Positions 52,790 through 63,060 are shown, counted from the stretch's first letter. The stretch is DNA of 64,000 nt from Desulfovibrio inopinatus DSM 10711 (GCF_000429305.1 NZ_KE386882.1:97187-161186); one strand, 5' to 3'. Notes: generated by a model not told the origin, from the sequence alone. Program-made: numbers and translations.

Positions 52790-54176
52790 TGTCGTTATTG
52801 CAGTTGAAAATCTCAGCAAGTGCTACCAAATATACGATCAACCTCGTGATCGCCTGAAGCAATTTATCTATCCGCGAATCCAGCACGCCTTACGGTTGCC
52901 GGTCAAACAGTACTACCGCGAATTTTGGGCACTGCACGATGTTTCGTTTACGATCAAAAAGGGAGAGACGCTTGGCGTTGTCGGCCGCAATGGAAGCGGA
53001 AAGTCAACTCTGCTGCAAATGATTTGCGGGACGCTCAATCCAACCCACGGCCAGGTGCATACGCAAGGACGTATCGCCGCGCTGTTGGAACTCGGTTCCG
53101 GATTCAATCTTGAATTCACCGGCCGGGAAAATGTTTACATGAACGCCACCCTCCTGGGACTGAACACACACGAAGTCGATGAACGCTTTGATGACATCGT
53201 TGCATTTGCCGACATCGGCGACTTCGTCGATCAGCCTGTAAAAACATATTCCAGCGGCATGTTTGTCCGCTTGGCATTTGCCGTCATTGCGCATGTTGAT
53301 GCCGATATTCTTGTGATCGACGAAGCATTGGCCGTCGGCGATGTCTTTTTCACGCAAAAATGTATGCGATTTCTTCGCGACTTCATGGAGACTGGGACGG
53401 TCCTCTTTGTCAGTCACGACACCGCTAGCGTTAAAAATCTTTGTAATTCAGCGCTTTGGTTAGACAAGGGGAACGCCATCCAGTACGGGGCCCCCAAAGA
53501 TATATGCGAATCATACCTTCAGGTCATGTATGAAGAGCAACAGGGAACGTCACGCTCTGCCCAACACGCCACGCCGGTTCCTCGTTCACAGCCGGCACAG
53601 ACCAAGCGCTATGATCAACGCCAACAATTTCTCAATTGCAGCAATCTCCGTAACGATCTCCAAATTTTTGAATTTGATCCGGAAGCAACGTCTTTTGGTC
53701 TCAATGGAGCAAAAATTATCTCCGTTGAGATATTGAATGACAAGGGGGATCCCCTTGCCTGGGCAATCGGTGGCGAAGTCGTGACGATCAGCATTAAAGC
53801 GCATGCTTATGAAGAACTTGACTCGCCCATTATCGGTTTTGTCGTCAAAGATCGCTTGGGACAAACCTTGTTTGGCGAAAATACCTATCTGAGTTTTATT
53901 GATGCGCCGGTATCCACACAGGCGGGTAAAACACTCCAGGCGGACTTCACCTTTACTATGCCCATATTGCCGGTTGGCGACTATGCAATCAATGTTGCCC
54001 TTGCGAATGGGACACAAGAGCACCACGTTCAACACCACTGGATACATGATGCCGTCGCCTTTAAATCAGAAGCGACCAGCGCGTCGGCAGGACTGGTGGG
54101 GATACCGATGTTGCATATTGATATGCAGACGGAATCCTCCGTATCTCCCTCAGCGCCTTCGGGTACGGACTCGTGA
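52779..54176 (+). CDS. wzt: Polysaccharide ABC export ATPase with C-terminal sugar-binding domain
   Basis: 465 residues. N-terminal ATPase: VVGRNGSGKSTLLQMICG (Walker A), LELGSGFNLEFTGRENVYMNA (Wzt-type Q-loop/YDTGR region), KTYSSGMFVRLAFAV (signature), ADILVIDEALAVGD (Walker B), VLFVSHDTASV (switch His). A linker and a beta-sandwich domain of about 150 residues (ISVEILNDKGDPLAWAIGGEVVTISI, then VGDYAINVALANG) follow. In E. coli O9a-type Wzt this domain binds a modified non-reducing end of the chain, so this exporter probably checks termination (methyl or phosphate). A methyltransferase is fused in a nearby gene, fitting such capping. Confidence 0.94.
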   Translation: MSSDVVIAVENLSKCYQIYDQPRDRLKQFIYPRIQHALRLPVKQYYREFWALHDVSFTIKKGETLGVVGRNGSGKSTLLQMICGTLNPTHGQVHTQGRIAALLELGSGFNLEFTGRENVYMNATLLGLNTHEVDERFDDIVAFADIGDFVDQPVKTYSSGMFVRLAFAVIAHVDADILVIDEALAVGDVFFTQKCMRFLRDFMETGTVLFVSHDTASVKNLCNSALWLDKGNAIQYGAPKDICESYLQVMYEEQQGTSRSAQHATPVPRSQPAQTKRYDQRQQFLNCSNLRNDLQIFEFDPEATSFGLNGAKIISVEILNDKGDPLAWAIGGEVVTISIKAHAYEELDSPIIGFVVKDRLGQTLFGENTYLSFIDAPVSTQAGKTLQADFTFTMPILPVGDYAINVALANGTQEHHVQHHWIHDAVAFKSEATSASAGLVGIPMLHIDMQTESSVSPSAPSGTDS

Positions 54177-54616
54177 TACATCTTCGACAACGCACTTTTC
54201 GTGAATCGATAAAAGCCCGCTTGTCACTATTCGTCACTCAAGCCATCCCATTCAATATCGGATACTTGAATACAAACAGAAACAATCTGTATTTTTTTAA
54301 TTTTTCGTCAATATATATCGCACGTATTATTCTCTGCGGACGTATTGCGATTTGCCTTGTCCATCTATACGGATTGGTCCTTACCCAAATATTGATTTCC
54401 TCTCCAAAACGCCTGATGCCCCTGACGCGTGCAGGAGCTTATCACAAGACTTTTGACGACAACGCGACAGAGAAGCAACACCCTTCTCGAAGCCACACAA
54501 CGTTGCATAAGTATAATAATCACAATGCATTTATGTCGCTCGTACCGTCGCTTTTGCTGAGTAGTATCCAATGAAACCATATATTGCGCGTGCAATTACA
54601 GGATGAGAGAAGTAGC
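54177..54616. other. Gap between wzt and the large glycosyltransferase gene
   Basis: About 440 bases without a gene I can support. A 133-codon frame starting with GTG at 54173 has no ribosome site, a mixed composition and no known motif, so it is not called. A TTGCGCGTGC-like run precedes the next start. Confidence 0.4.
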
Positions 54617-57355
54617 ATGATAGGAATTTGTCCAGACGCTTTAAACCTTGGAAGCGGTAAAACATTTCTCGAGAACTACCTCAATGTTGACATTGAGGAG
54701 CGATGGCAACCAGATATTGTCTTGAATTTTGGAGTCACTATTCCGGATAACTCTATTTTTCATACAAAACGATTCGGTAAAGTCATCCTGCAACACAGTT
54801 CGTTTAAAGAAATCATCGCGCATGACGTGTTGGAACATATTCCTGACTTGACGACAGCTATGCACAATTGCCTCAATTTATTGGATGTTGATGGCGTAAT
54901 GCATATAACGGTTCCGTATGACCTCTCGTACGGATCGTGGCAAGACCCTACGCATATCCATGCGTTCAATGAGCGAAGTTGGCTTTACTATACAGATTGG
55001 TATTGGTATTTAGGGTGGTCCCAAGCGCGTTTTGAAAGGACAAGCTTAAATATGAAGCTGAGTCCATACGGTATCAAACTTCAAAAAGCAGGGAAAAGCC
55101 AAGACGAAATACTGAATTCTCCCCGCGCAGTGGATGCAATGCATGTGGTTCTTACGAAACGTCTTCTGACCGAAGAAGAACGAACCAAATCTCTATTAAT
55201 GCAAGAGCGAGCCATGACGTGCGCCACAACTGAACACCTGGAGCATGAGACCCAACAGGCAACACCTGAAGAAGACTCGCTATTACAGGTAGATGATGCT
55301 GATTGGGGCGATTATGCTCAGCAACAAGAAGAAACTGATCTTCGTGCCACTTTATCTGAAGAATTTACCCGGTTACATCAGACTATCAGCGAACGCGACG
55401 AGGTCGTGAACCATTTTACGCGTACTGTCGAAAAACAGGAACAGCAAATAGCCGAGCTTGAACGCGTCATCGCAGAACACGAAGAAGAGATGCAACGCGC
55501 GATGCAACAAGCCGGACACGACTTGGCGCAAACCGTCGCAAGCAGAGACAGACACATTCGGGAACTCAGCCGGGAGCTGAACGCCCGAGATCGTCAAATT
55601 GCCGCTCTATTAGGTTCAAAATCCTGGCGTATCACGCACCCTCTGCGCGTTGTGATGACGCAATGGGGAAAAGTACGCCGCCTGATTCCTCGCGTATGGA
55701 ACGGGTTCCGTTATCTTCTTCGTGGTGATTTCAAGGGATTTTGGCGGCGCCTCAAGACGATACAAGCAGAGCGAGCCCGATATAGTATCCGACATTGTGC
55801 GTCACCAGAAGCATTGTGTTGGGGCATTATGGCGACCCCGCACACAATGTTTATCGCACATCTCATTGCGTCTCGATTGCAAAAGCACGGATGGTCCACA
55901 GAAATCTTTACTGATGAGCCGGACCAGTTTGATCTCGATTATTATTTTGTCATTTGTCCACAGATGTTTCAGTCACTTCCGCCGGGTGAACGCCGTATCG
56001 CCTTTCAATTGGAACAGTCCGTCAGTTCTCGATGGTTTACCCAGGACTATCTGAAAAGTTTGGAGAACTCGCTGTGCGTACTGGACTACGCACTCATCAA
56101 CATTGAATTCCTTGCGCAAAAGGGCATTACCTACCCACATATTTTCTATCTTCCGATTGGAAGCAACGCAGATTATATTCAATCTGACGCACCGACACCG
56201 GAAAAATGTTACGACGTCTTGTTTTATGGAGACTCCTTGAGTTCTCCGCGGAGACAAAAGCTCCTGCAAATTCTGCAGAAGCATTTTCAGGTGAAGTTCT
56301 GCAACGATACCTTTGGGCAAGAAATGATCGACGAAATTCGTCGTGCCAAAGTTGTCGTAAATCTTCATTATTATGAACATGCCCTGCTGGAAACACCACG
56401 CCTCCATGAGTGTTTGTCGTTGGGCACACCGGTCGTCTCCGAATCTGCGCAAGACCAATCCGATTATCCAGAACTGGCTCATGGCGTGACGTTCTTCCCT
56501 GAAGGGGATGAGCAGGCCATGGTCGAAGCCGTACGTACAGTTTTAAACACCCCCGAAAGGCACGCTGAATTACGCAAGTCCGTAGAGTGTGGATCGAAAC
56601 GTTTCGCCTTTATGTTTGACCGTTTTCTGGCAGCTATGAATTTCGTTCCAGTCGAAAAACTCGCTAACGATGAATTGGAATTTCCTTGCACAGGATCTCG
56701 AATTGCGCTTTCCTTGCCCGAAACGATTTCCCGTCGCCGGATTTACCTTGAAAACCAGCCTCAAAATTGTCGTATTTTCGATGGTGTTCGCTTAAGTCCT
56801 GGATGGATTGGCTGTGCAATGTCGTATTCGACTCTCTCTCGCTATGCGCTCAACCAGGGAGTCAAACAACTCACGATCATTGAGGATGATGTGCTTTTGC
56901 CGAGTGATTTCGAAGAAAAAATGCACATCATCGAAACCTATCTCCGTGAACGAGAAGGACAATGGGACGTCTTTGCCGGAGTCATAGCCCTGCTGCATGA
57001 AGACACCCGCGTTCTCAAGGTAGAAACATTTCAAGGCATGACTTTTGTCACCATAGACAAAATGACAAGTATGGTGTGTAATATCTACAGTGAGAAAATT
57101 TTGACCTTGTTGTCACATTGGGACTCCAACAATCGGGATGCTCAAAACAACACAATAGATAAATATCTTGAACGACAGGAGGATTTGCGCGTCGTCACGA
57201 CATTGCCATTTATCGTCGGACACCGAGAAGAAGTCCAGTCGACGTTATGGGGATTTCAAAATACCCAATATCTGGATCTTATTGCGAAAAGCGAACACAC
57301 ATTGCGAGCGAAAGTCGAAGCGTTTCAGGCCAAGATGTCTTGTGAAAATAGCTAG
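54617..57355 (+). CDS. Methyltransferase-glycosyltransferase fusion (MT, GT-B, GT25)
   Basis: 912 residues from the ATG at 54617. Residues about 1-190 are a class I SAM methyltransferase-like domain (LNLGSGKTFLENYLNVDIEE, IAHDVLEHIPDLTTAM). About 235-330 is a coiled coil rich in Glu/Arg/Gln (EVVNHFTRTVEKQEQQIAEL). About 370-680 is GT-B-like (FIAHLIASRLQKHGWSTEIF, then LHECLSLGTPVVSESAQDQ). The last 220 residues match family 25 LPS transferases (GWIGCAMSYSTLSRYAL, IIEDDVLLPSDFEEKM with the EDD motif). Three enzymatic modules plus a spacer suggest a chain-terminating or chain-length-measuring enzyme like WbdD (methyltransferase plus coiled-coil ruler). That role is inference, backed by the Wzt C-terminal domain next door. 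Confidence 0.82.
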   Translation: MIGICPDALNLGSGKTFLENYLNVDIEERWQPDIVLNFGVTIPDNSIFHTKRFGKVILQHSSFKEIIAHDVLEHIPDLTTAMHNCLNLLDVDGVMHITVPYDLSYGSWQDPTHIHAFNERSWLYYTDWYWYLGWSQARFERTSLNMKLSPYGIKLQKAGKSQDEILNSPRAVDAMHVVLTKRLLTEEERTKSLLMQERAMTCATTEHLEHETQQATPEEDSLLQVDDADWGDYAQQQEETDLRATLSEEFTRLHQTISERDEVVNHFTRTVEKQEQQIAELERVIAEHEEEMQRAMQQAGHDLAQTVASRDRHIRELSRELNARDRQIAALLGSKSWRITHPLRVVMTQWGKVRRLIPRVWNGFRYLLRGDFKGFWRRLKTIQAERARYSIRHCASPEALCWGIMATPHTMFIAHLIASRLQKHGWSTEIFTDEPDQFDLDYYFVICPQMFQSLPPGERRIAFQLEQSVSSRWFTQDYLKSLENSLCVLDYALINIEFLAQKGITYPHIFYLPIGSNADYIQSDAPTPEKCYDVLFYGDSLSSPRRQKLLQILQKHFQVKFCNDTFGQEMIDEIRRAKVVVNLHYYEHALLETPRLHECLSLGTPVVSESAQDQSDYPELAHGVTFFPEGDEQAMVEAVRTVLNTPERHAELRKSVECGSKRFAFMFDRFLAAMNFVPVEKLANDELEFPCTGSRIALSLPETISRRRIYLENQPQNCRIFDGVRLSPGWIGCAMSYSTLSRYALNQGVKQLTIIEDDVLLPSDFEEKMHIIETYLREREGQWDVFAGVIALLHEDTRVLKVETFQGMTFVTIDKMTSMVCNIYSEKILTLLSHWDSNNRDAQNNTIDKYLERQEDLRVVTTLPFIVGHREEVQSTLWGFQNTQYLDLIAKSEHTLRAKVEAFQAKMSCENS

Positions 57356-57397
57356 CTCTTGTTCTCTCAAGTTTTTTTGATGTTGCGAGTCTGAATT

Positions 57398-58195
57398 ATG
57401 CCAACTATAAGCGCTTCCATTGTTGTGTTCAAACCCGATGTAGGTCTTCTCGGTAATGTGCTCAACCGGTTACACACGGCCGCACTTCGCGCTGGATGCG
57501 CCCGACTTGACGTGACCCTCATTGATAACAGCCCGATCCCGGTGATAACCACCGCCCCACACGTTGATCGGCCTTTATCTATGAGGCTCATCCATCGGCC
57601 CGATAACCCCGGTTATGGAGCCGGACACAATTTGGCTATCGGTCAAACATCGACCGACTTTCATCTCATTCTCAACCCCGATGCCTTGCTTGAAGCTGAT
57701 GCACTTGTTCAGGCACTCAACTTCATGGCCGCCCACCCTGATGTCGGTATGATATCACCGGCTGTTTTTGCACCGGATGGGAAACAGCAATATCTCTGCA
57801 AACGCTACCCCACAGTGTTTGATCTTATTGCACGAGGTTTCTTCCCGACCAGGCTCAAACAGTTTTTTCGTGCCCGTTTAGACCGGTATGAAATGCACGA
57901 CTGTATCAATCCGCGTGATATTGTGTTCGATCCGCCCATCGTCAGTGGATGTTGCATGTTTTGCCGCACCGTCCACCTGTTGCATTGTCACGGTTTTGAC
58001 GAACGTTTTTTTCTCTATTTCGAAGACTTTGATTTAAGCCTTCGTTTTACAGAATGTGGTCGACTTGCGTATGTACCGAGCATGCGCATCATTCACCACG
58101 GCGGCTATGCCGCTCGCAAAGGATGGCGACATATTCGCTACTTTGCGGCCTCGGCATTCCGTTTCTACGTCAAACACGGATTCAAGCTCTTGTGA
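57398..58195 (+). CDS. Family 2 glycosyltransferase, rhamnosyltransferase-like
   Basis: 265 residues. ISASIVVFKPDVGLLGNVL, VTLIDNSPIP, NPGYGAGHNLAIGQ and LILNPDALLEADALVQAL define the GT-A nucleotide and metal site with NPD-type DXD; FYFEDFDLSLR-like FLYFEDFDLSLRFTECG is the acceptor/catalytic loop. This is the WbbL/rhamnosyltransferase branch. A C-terminal basic/aromatic helix (HIRYFAASAFRFYVKHG) may touch the membrane. It is third in the glycan locus. Confidence 0.9.
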   Translation: MPTISASIVVFKPDVGLLGNVLNRLHTAALRAGCARLDVTLIDNSPIPVITTAPHVDRPLSMRLIHRPDNPGYGAGHNLAIGQTSTDFHLILNPDALLEADALVQALNFMAAHPDVGMISPAVFAPDGKQQYLCKRYPTVFDLIARGFFPTRLKQFFRARLDRYEMHDCINPRDIVFDPPIVSGCCMFCRTVHLLHCHGFDERFFLYFEDFDLSLRFTECGRLAYVPSMRIIHHGGYAARKGWRHIRYFAASAFRFYVKHGFKLL

Positions 58196-58289
58196 CCTGA
58201 CCATTGTGGAAACCCTATTGATTTCCCGAATCAGGTCGATTCATTGAAAATATGAAACGTTAAATACGAGCGACATCGGGAATAAGGCC

Positions 58290-59282
58290 ATGTATACACC
58301 AACACACTCCGAACCGTGGTTGGTCACCGGGGCCACGGGCTTTATTGGGCACCATATTATGACGGCATTGCTCGAAGCAGGCATACCTGTTCGAGCGTTG
58401 GTTCGCTTATCACGGAATCTTCCTGAAACGTGGCCTGCTGACGTCGAGGTAATTCGGGGAGATGTCACTTTTCCGGCTTCTCTTGCCGAAGCCTGCACGG
58501 GAGTCGGAACCGTTGTCCATTCAGCTGGATTCGCGCATACGGATAGAGGCAAAGACACCGACAGCCTGCATCAACTGATTAATTTTGAAGGAACAAAAGC
58601 GCTTGTCGACGAAGCGTTGTCTGCAGGCGTTTCCCATTTCATTCTCCTCAGTACGGTAAAAGCAGTCGGCCCTCCACGGCGTTCTCGAGTCAATGAAGAC
58701 TGGCCGGTATTTCCCGATACCGAATATGGACGGGCCAAACGACAGGCAGAAGAGTACCTGCTTGCCGCAGCAACACAGGCCGGTATCCATGCAACCGTAC
58801 TTCGCCCTGCCCTCGTCTACGGCTGTGGAGTCAAAGGAAATCTCAAAGCTCTTATCACAAAGATAGCCCGGGTTCGGCCTGCCATTCTCCCCGGAATTAC
58901 CAACCAGCGCTCACTTATACACGTCGAAGATCTCACCCAGGCCATTCTGCTCGCGGCTCGAAATCCCAGAGCAGCCGGCCGAGTCTACAATGTGACGGAT
59001 GGACAAACCTACTCCACCACCGACATCCTCAACGCTGCTTGTCATGCCATCGGAACGTCCCCCAAGATACTCCCGCTCCCTCGCTTCCTCACCAACATCC
59101 TGGCTCAATGCGTTCCCGTCACCGATAAAATCTTTGGCTATGCTGACTACGATAGCACACGCATACACGAGGAGCTTGGCTTTACGCCCCAAAATACCCT
59201 GCAATCCTGCATGAGCGAAATGGTGGACGAATGCCTCCGGCTCGAAGAAGAACAAGACACACTTCCAACGTTGAGCAAGTGA
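58290..59282 (+). CDS. NAD-dependent nucleotide-sugar epimerase/dehydratase
   Basis: 330 residues of extended SDR fold. WLVTGATGFIGHHIMTALLEAG is the NAD site (GxxGxxG), VVHSAGFAHTDRG the next turn, HFILLSTVKAVGPP supplies the catalytic Ser/Thr, and EYGRAKRQAEEYLL the YxxxK. LRPALVYGCGVKGNL is the substrate loop. Relatives include WbpV/QuiNAc dehydrogenases and UDP-glucose 4-epimerases. It likely makes a sugar donor for the neighbouring transferases; with the 4,6-dehydratase at 46.9 kb it could complete a 6-deoxy-amino sugar route. Confidence 0.88.
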   Translation: MYTPTHSEPWLVTGATGFIGHHIMTALLEAGIPVRALVRLSRNLPETWPADVEVIRGDVTFPASLAEACTGVGTVVHSAGFAHTDRGKDTDSLHQLINFEGTKALVDEALSAGVSHFILLSTVKAVGPPRRSRVNEDWPVFPDTEYGRAKRQAEEYLLAAATQAGIHATVLRPALVYGCGVKGNLKALITKIARVRPAILPGITNQRSLIHVEDLTQAILLAARNPRAAGRVYNVTDGQTYSTTDILNAACHAIGTSPKILPLPRFLTNILAQCVPVTDKIFGYADYDSTRIHEELGFTPQNTLQSCMSEMVDECLRLEEEQDTLPTLSK

Positions 59283-59385
59283 AATATTCGAGGCCGTTAA
59301 AGCAAACACATGGCAGTCTTGGTCTTTGAACGCAAATGCAATCCATTTGCACCGAAAACGCAATACACTGTCAGCCAGGGCATGC

Positions 59386-60360
59386 CTATTGTATCAATAT
59401 GCAAAATTGATTTCCGATAACCCAAAGCGCATCTGTATCCTGACATCCATCAGGCACGAAACCTGACAGGCTATCAAGAGACCGATCCGGATGACTTGCA
59501 TACGGAATAATCTTAACGGCTTGGTCCTCTATGGTTTGACGATAGGTGGTGTACGCAGTCGAATCGATATATTCGATATTGAAAATCCCGACACCGGCTG
59601 ATGTGTACTGGGGCAGAAGCGACAATCGATATGTCCGATCTTCCTGTGTTGAATGATAAAACAGATCTTCCATCCCGAGTCCGTCAATAGTCGTCAAATA
59701 TATTGCTGTCTGTGCCTCGTCGGCGTCATCAATAATAGCCTCTCCATTTTGAGGAAAAATCAATGCGCTCGGAATGCTCGCTTTCAGCGTCTGGGATATT
59801 TGACCAACAAGAGTAATCATACGATTTGCCGCCGTCGTCAGATCAAGCTCACCGGGACCATCCGGGTCGTCGGACCAATACCAGTATGCGTCGATGATAT
59901 CGAGATAGACCCCATCAAACCCTGCCGCGACAATACGTTGCACATATGGAAGCAATACCGTGTTAAACCAATCATCCTCCCAATAGCGTACCTTGTAGTT
60001 GCCGCCCCAGTCGGGATTTTCCGGACCAAGCCATGTCGGAGGATTCGTCTTCCATGTGGATTGCCAATAAAATCGATAATCTTCTGCTTCACCAATACTG
60101 AAATAACACAACACTTTCTTTCCACTGGATTTGATGAGTGCAATCTCAGCCGGAGTATAAGCGCTGCCATCCGTACCATCGCGTGAATAATCCATAACGA
60201 TCAGATCATAGGGTGATGCTGCCAGCGTGGCAGGGTCAGCGTTTTGAAGCTGATATCCCCAGGAACAGACCGAAGCCATGTTGGAAGCGGCTTGTGCTAC
60301 GACGCAAAATCCCAAGAGCACCCAGAGGCTACAGCTCCAAAGAATGAATCGTGTGCGCAT
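59386..60360 (-). CDS. Exported GH114-like glycoside hydrolase
   Basis: 324 residues with a Sec signal (FILWSCSLWVLLGFCVVAQA, cut near AQAASN). The rest is a TIM-barrel: VMDYSRDGTDGSAYTPAEI, GKKVLCYFSIGEAEDYRFYW, DGVYLDIIDAYWYWSDD (acidic catalytic pair), GMEDLFYH, all as in PF03537 (GH114, endo-alpha-1,4-polygalactosaminidase). AAGGAG precedes the ATG. It is the one minus-strand gene in the glycan locus and may trim or release the exported polysaccharide, as PelA-type hydrolases do. Activity inferred from family. Confidence 0.85.
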   Translation of the reverse strand: MRTRFILWSCSLWVLLGFCVVAQAASNMASVCSWGYQLQNADPATLAASPYDLIVMDYSRDGTDGSAYTPAEIALIKSSGKKVLCYFSIGEAEDYRFYWQSTWKTNPPTWLGPENPDWGGNYKVRYWEDDWFNTVLLPYVQRIVAAGFDGVYLDIIDAYWYWSDDPDGPGELDLTTAANRMITLVGQISQTLKASIPSALIFPQNGEAIIDDADEAQTAIYLTTIDGLGMEDLFYHSTQEDRTYRLSLLPQYTSAGVGIFNIEYIDSTAYTTYRQTIEDQAVKIIPYASHPDRSLDSLSGFVPDGCQDTDALWVIGNQFCILIQ

Positions 60361-61344
60361 GGAATCTCCTTGATAGAAGAGGATAAACTCAACGGTGTTG
60401 ACGACACCGTATAGCTTAACACATTACCAGAACAACAAACACCATCCGTAAACCTGGTTAAAGCAAACAGCATATGTAGTTAAATGTGTATAAAATTGCG
60501 AAGAGAATTTCAGGACGTCACGTTACCAAAAAACACGAGAAAAATTATGACAAACACAATTTGCGTTATCGATGCTGCCGTCACCTGCGTCAAAAAATTA
60601 CGAAAGAATATGCAAGTTCAGGTAAAATCACTTTAAGGTGATGGTGGTACGCTCAACATGCAGCTCAGGGACGACATCCTTGAACGTTATATGCCGGCAA
60701 TATTCATTTTTGAATCATTATTTTACGAAGACCAACCGCTCATGTGACACATCTCATATCTTACCCAGACCATTCAACTCGCTATTTGAAATCACAACGT
60801 GTCTGATCACATCAAAGTAACTGGAAAGTAATCCAACTCCTTCACCGGCATTCCCATGTTGCCTACCTTGCTCTCAGATATTTCCCCCAAAACTCCCGAA
60901 CCCTCGATTTTTCACCAGTGCCCTCGTCCGCTAGATCTCTACAACTGACAAAATATTCGATAAAGTCGATTACAATCGATCACGCATATATGGCGAGTCT
61001 GGTTTAATTCTCAACAATTCGCTCCAAAACCATCAATACCCCCAATATAGATAGCCAAATTATTTTATGCAAAGCATATGTATAATACACCGTTAGAACA
61101 CCATTTAGTCTGCATCAAGAGAATAAAACAGCTCAACAAATTCATACAATTATTCTTTTTCAAATTACAACATACAATTCAACAATAACATAAACAATAT
61201 ACATTTCCTACACAGGAGGGAAATCCCCCCTAGGATACGAGCGCCAAAAGAATCGACTTGATAATTTTTTTTTTCTTTGCCACAACGTCGCTCTACGTAT
61301 CAAAATTTACATTTAAACATATAAATTAAGGTTAAATATCCGCT
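60361..61344. other. AT-rich gap of about 1 kb
   Basis: No gene is supported. Frames are short (the longest about 60 codons) and without ribosome sites. The right-hand part near 61000-61340 is strongly AT-rich with a T-run near 61264. This gap sits between divergent genes, so promoters for the GH114-like gene and the AlgX-like gene should be inside, but no clear -35/-10 pair was found. Confidence 0.5.
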
Positions 61345-63060
61345 ATGACATCGGGAGCAAGAAAGGTACTTGAAGGAAAAGACGATTTTCTTTTTTTATA
61401 TAATGACACGAATAATGTTATCGAACAAATCACAGGAAAAACATCTCTTCCACAGACGCTTCAAGAACAGTGGAAAAGAGAACAAGACAGAAGATTTGAT
61501 TATTGCAAACAGTACAATGCCAAGTACATCCTGTTTATAATACCAAATAAACATTGCGTATACAATGAGTACCTCCCTGAAAACATTGTTCTCTCAGAAG
61601 ACAGAACTGCAACGAGAATACAGAATGTAGCAAATCACGTATTCTACCCTAATAAAATTATCTCTCGATTCAAAGAAAACCATCTTTTATACTATAAAAA
61701 CGACTCCCATTGGACAGAACTTGGACTTACTCACAGCTGGAACGCCCTTTCATCTCTACTAGAACTCGATCTTCAACTCGACACATCAAATATTATTAAA
61801 GAGAATGGATTTATCGGAGACCTTGGAAATAAATTTTCTCCACACAGAATTTCCTCGTCCGAACGTCTTGCCATCCCATCTCATGTCACGGAAACGTGGA
61901 AGAATGGATTTGAAAATCGAGGAAACATCAGAATATTCACCAATACGAATACAGAACTTAAAACATGCATCCTCTTTGGTGATTCTTTCTCCAACATGCA
62001 TCTCCATAGAATTGCTGAATACTTTTCAAAATTATATTTTTTCCATACCAATCTTTTCTCTGAAGAAGAGATTCAAAAATTACAACCTGATGTTGTTATC
62101 AATTGCAATGTCGAACGTTTTTTCTGGGCTCCTCCTCAACCATGCAGGAGCGTCTTTTTCTATGAGTTTCTTGATTATGTCGAAGCAGGAAAATACGATT
62201 CAGATGCCTTTCGCTTCTTTCTAAATACAAAATATAACAGTGTATACCCTCGTTATATTTACACAAGAATGAAAGAGCTCTGCATTGACCACATACGCCT
62301 CCAAGATAAAAATCAAAACCCCAAGATCTTCTTTTCTCTACACTCTGTGGACATGAGTCATGAAGACATCCCCACAGATTCCAGCATTGATAAATATACG
62401 ATGTCGTTTCAATGCTTCAAAAAATATACGAAATTAAAAGAGAAGAAAGACACGAATGATGCAATACTTTTTCTCAAAAAAGCGACAGAACTTTATCCGG
62501 AAGGCCATAACTATTTTTACCAATTGAGCCTCGAATACGACCGGCAAGGCATGTTCTATGAATCATTAATTCACGCACAAAAATCTGTTGTTCTACAAGA
62601 GAATAAAACAGAATACCTGCATCACTTGGGGAATATACTATTTAAGATGGGTTGTTACAAAGAATCTTACATTTATCAAGAGCGTGCTGTGGAGATGAAC
62701 CCGGAATCACATGGCGCACTCTATCAACTCAGCAGACTGCATACGATCGAAAAACGCTATGCCGAGGCTCTTAAGGCAATAAAAAAGGCAATCGAATTCA
62801 AACAAGACAACCCATATTATTATGGACAACTTGGTGATACATTGCTCAATACCGACAACCCGGCTGCAGCAATCGAAGCATATCGGCAAGTAATAAAACG
62901 CAATCCCAACATAACGACAACATATGCCCAGCTTGCACTTGCCCATGAACGATGCAACCAGCTCGATAAAGCGATCATACACATAAAAAAAGCGCTTGAA
63001 TTGGCTCCACAGAACACCACATATCAAAAAACACATGAACGCCTTAAGGACAACGGTTGA
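61345..63060 (+). CDS. AlgX/AlgJ-like SGNH protein with C-terminal TPR repeats
   Basis: 571 residues. The N-terminal part (GKDDFLFLYNDTNNVIEQITG, then YCKQYNAKYILFIIPNKH, YYKNDSHWTELGLTHSW, and ILFGDSFSNMHLHRI) has the DxHW and GDSxS motifs of AlgJ/AlgX-type SGNH O-acetyltransferases (about 120 and 212). From about 361 there are five or more TPR units (YFYQLSLEYDRQGMFYESLIHA, KAIEFKQDNPYYYGQLGDTLLN, AYRQVIKRNPNITTTYAQLAL). There is no signal peptide or membrane helix, unlike periplasmic AlgX, so it should be cytosolic. Possible sugar acetyl- or other acyl-transferase. The gene is AT-rich. Confidence 0.8.
   Translation: MTSGARKVLEGKDDFLFLYNDTNNVIEQITGKTSLPQTLQEQWKREQDRRFDYCKQYNAKYILFIIPNKHCVYNEYLPENIVLSEDRTATRIQNVANHVFYPNKIISRFKENHLLYYKNDSHWTELGLTHSWNALSSLLELDLQLDTSNIIKENGFIGDLGNKFSPHRISSSERLAIPSHVTETWKNGFENRGNIRIFTNTNTELKTCILFGDSFSNMHLHRIAEYFSKLYFFHTNLFSEEEIQKLQPDVVINCNVERFFWAPPQPCRSVFFYEFLDYVEAGKYDSDAFRFFLNTKYNSVYPRYIYTRMKELCIDHIRLQDKNQNPKIFFSLHSVDMSHEDIPTDSSIDKYTMSFQCFKKYTKLKEKKDTNDAILFLKKATELYPEGHNYFYQLSLEYDRQGMFYESLIHAQKSVVLQENKTEYLHHLGNILFKMGCYKESYIYQERAVEMNPESHGALYQLSRLHTIEKRYAEALKAIKKAIEFKQDNPYYYGQLGDTLLNTDNPAAAIEAYRQVIKRNPNITTTYAQLALAHERCNQLDKAIIHIKKALELAPQNTTYQKTHERLKDNG

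Noticed and set aside
54173..54574. A 133-codon frame between wzt and the large glycosyltransferase
   Set aside because: GTG start inside wzt, no ribosome site, no motif, composition unlike neighbours.
60638..60820. A 60-codon frame in the gap before the AlgX-like gene
   Set aside because: Short, no ribosome site, no similarity to a known pattern.
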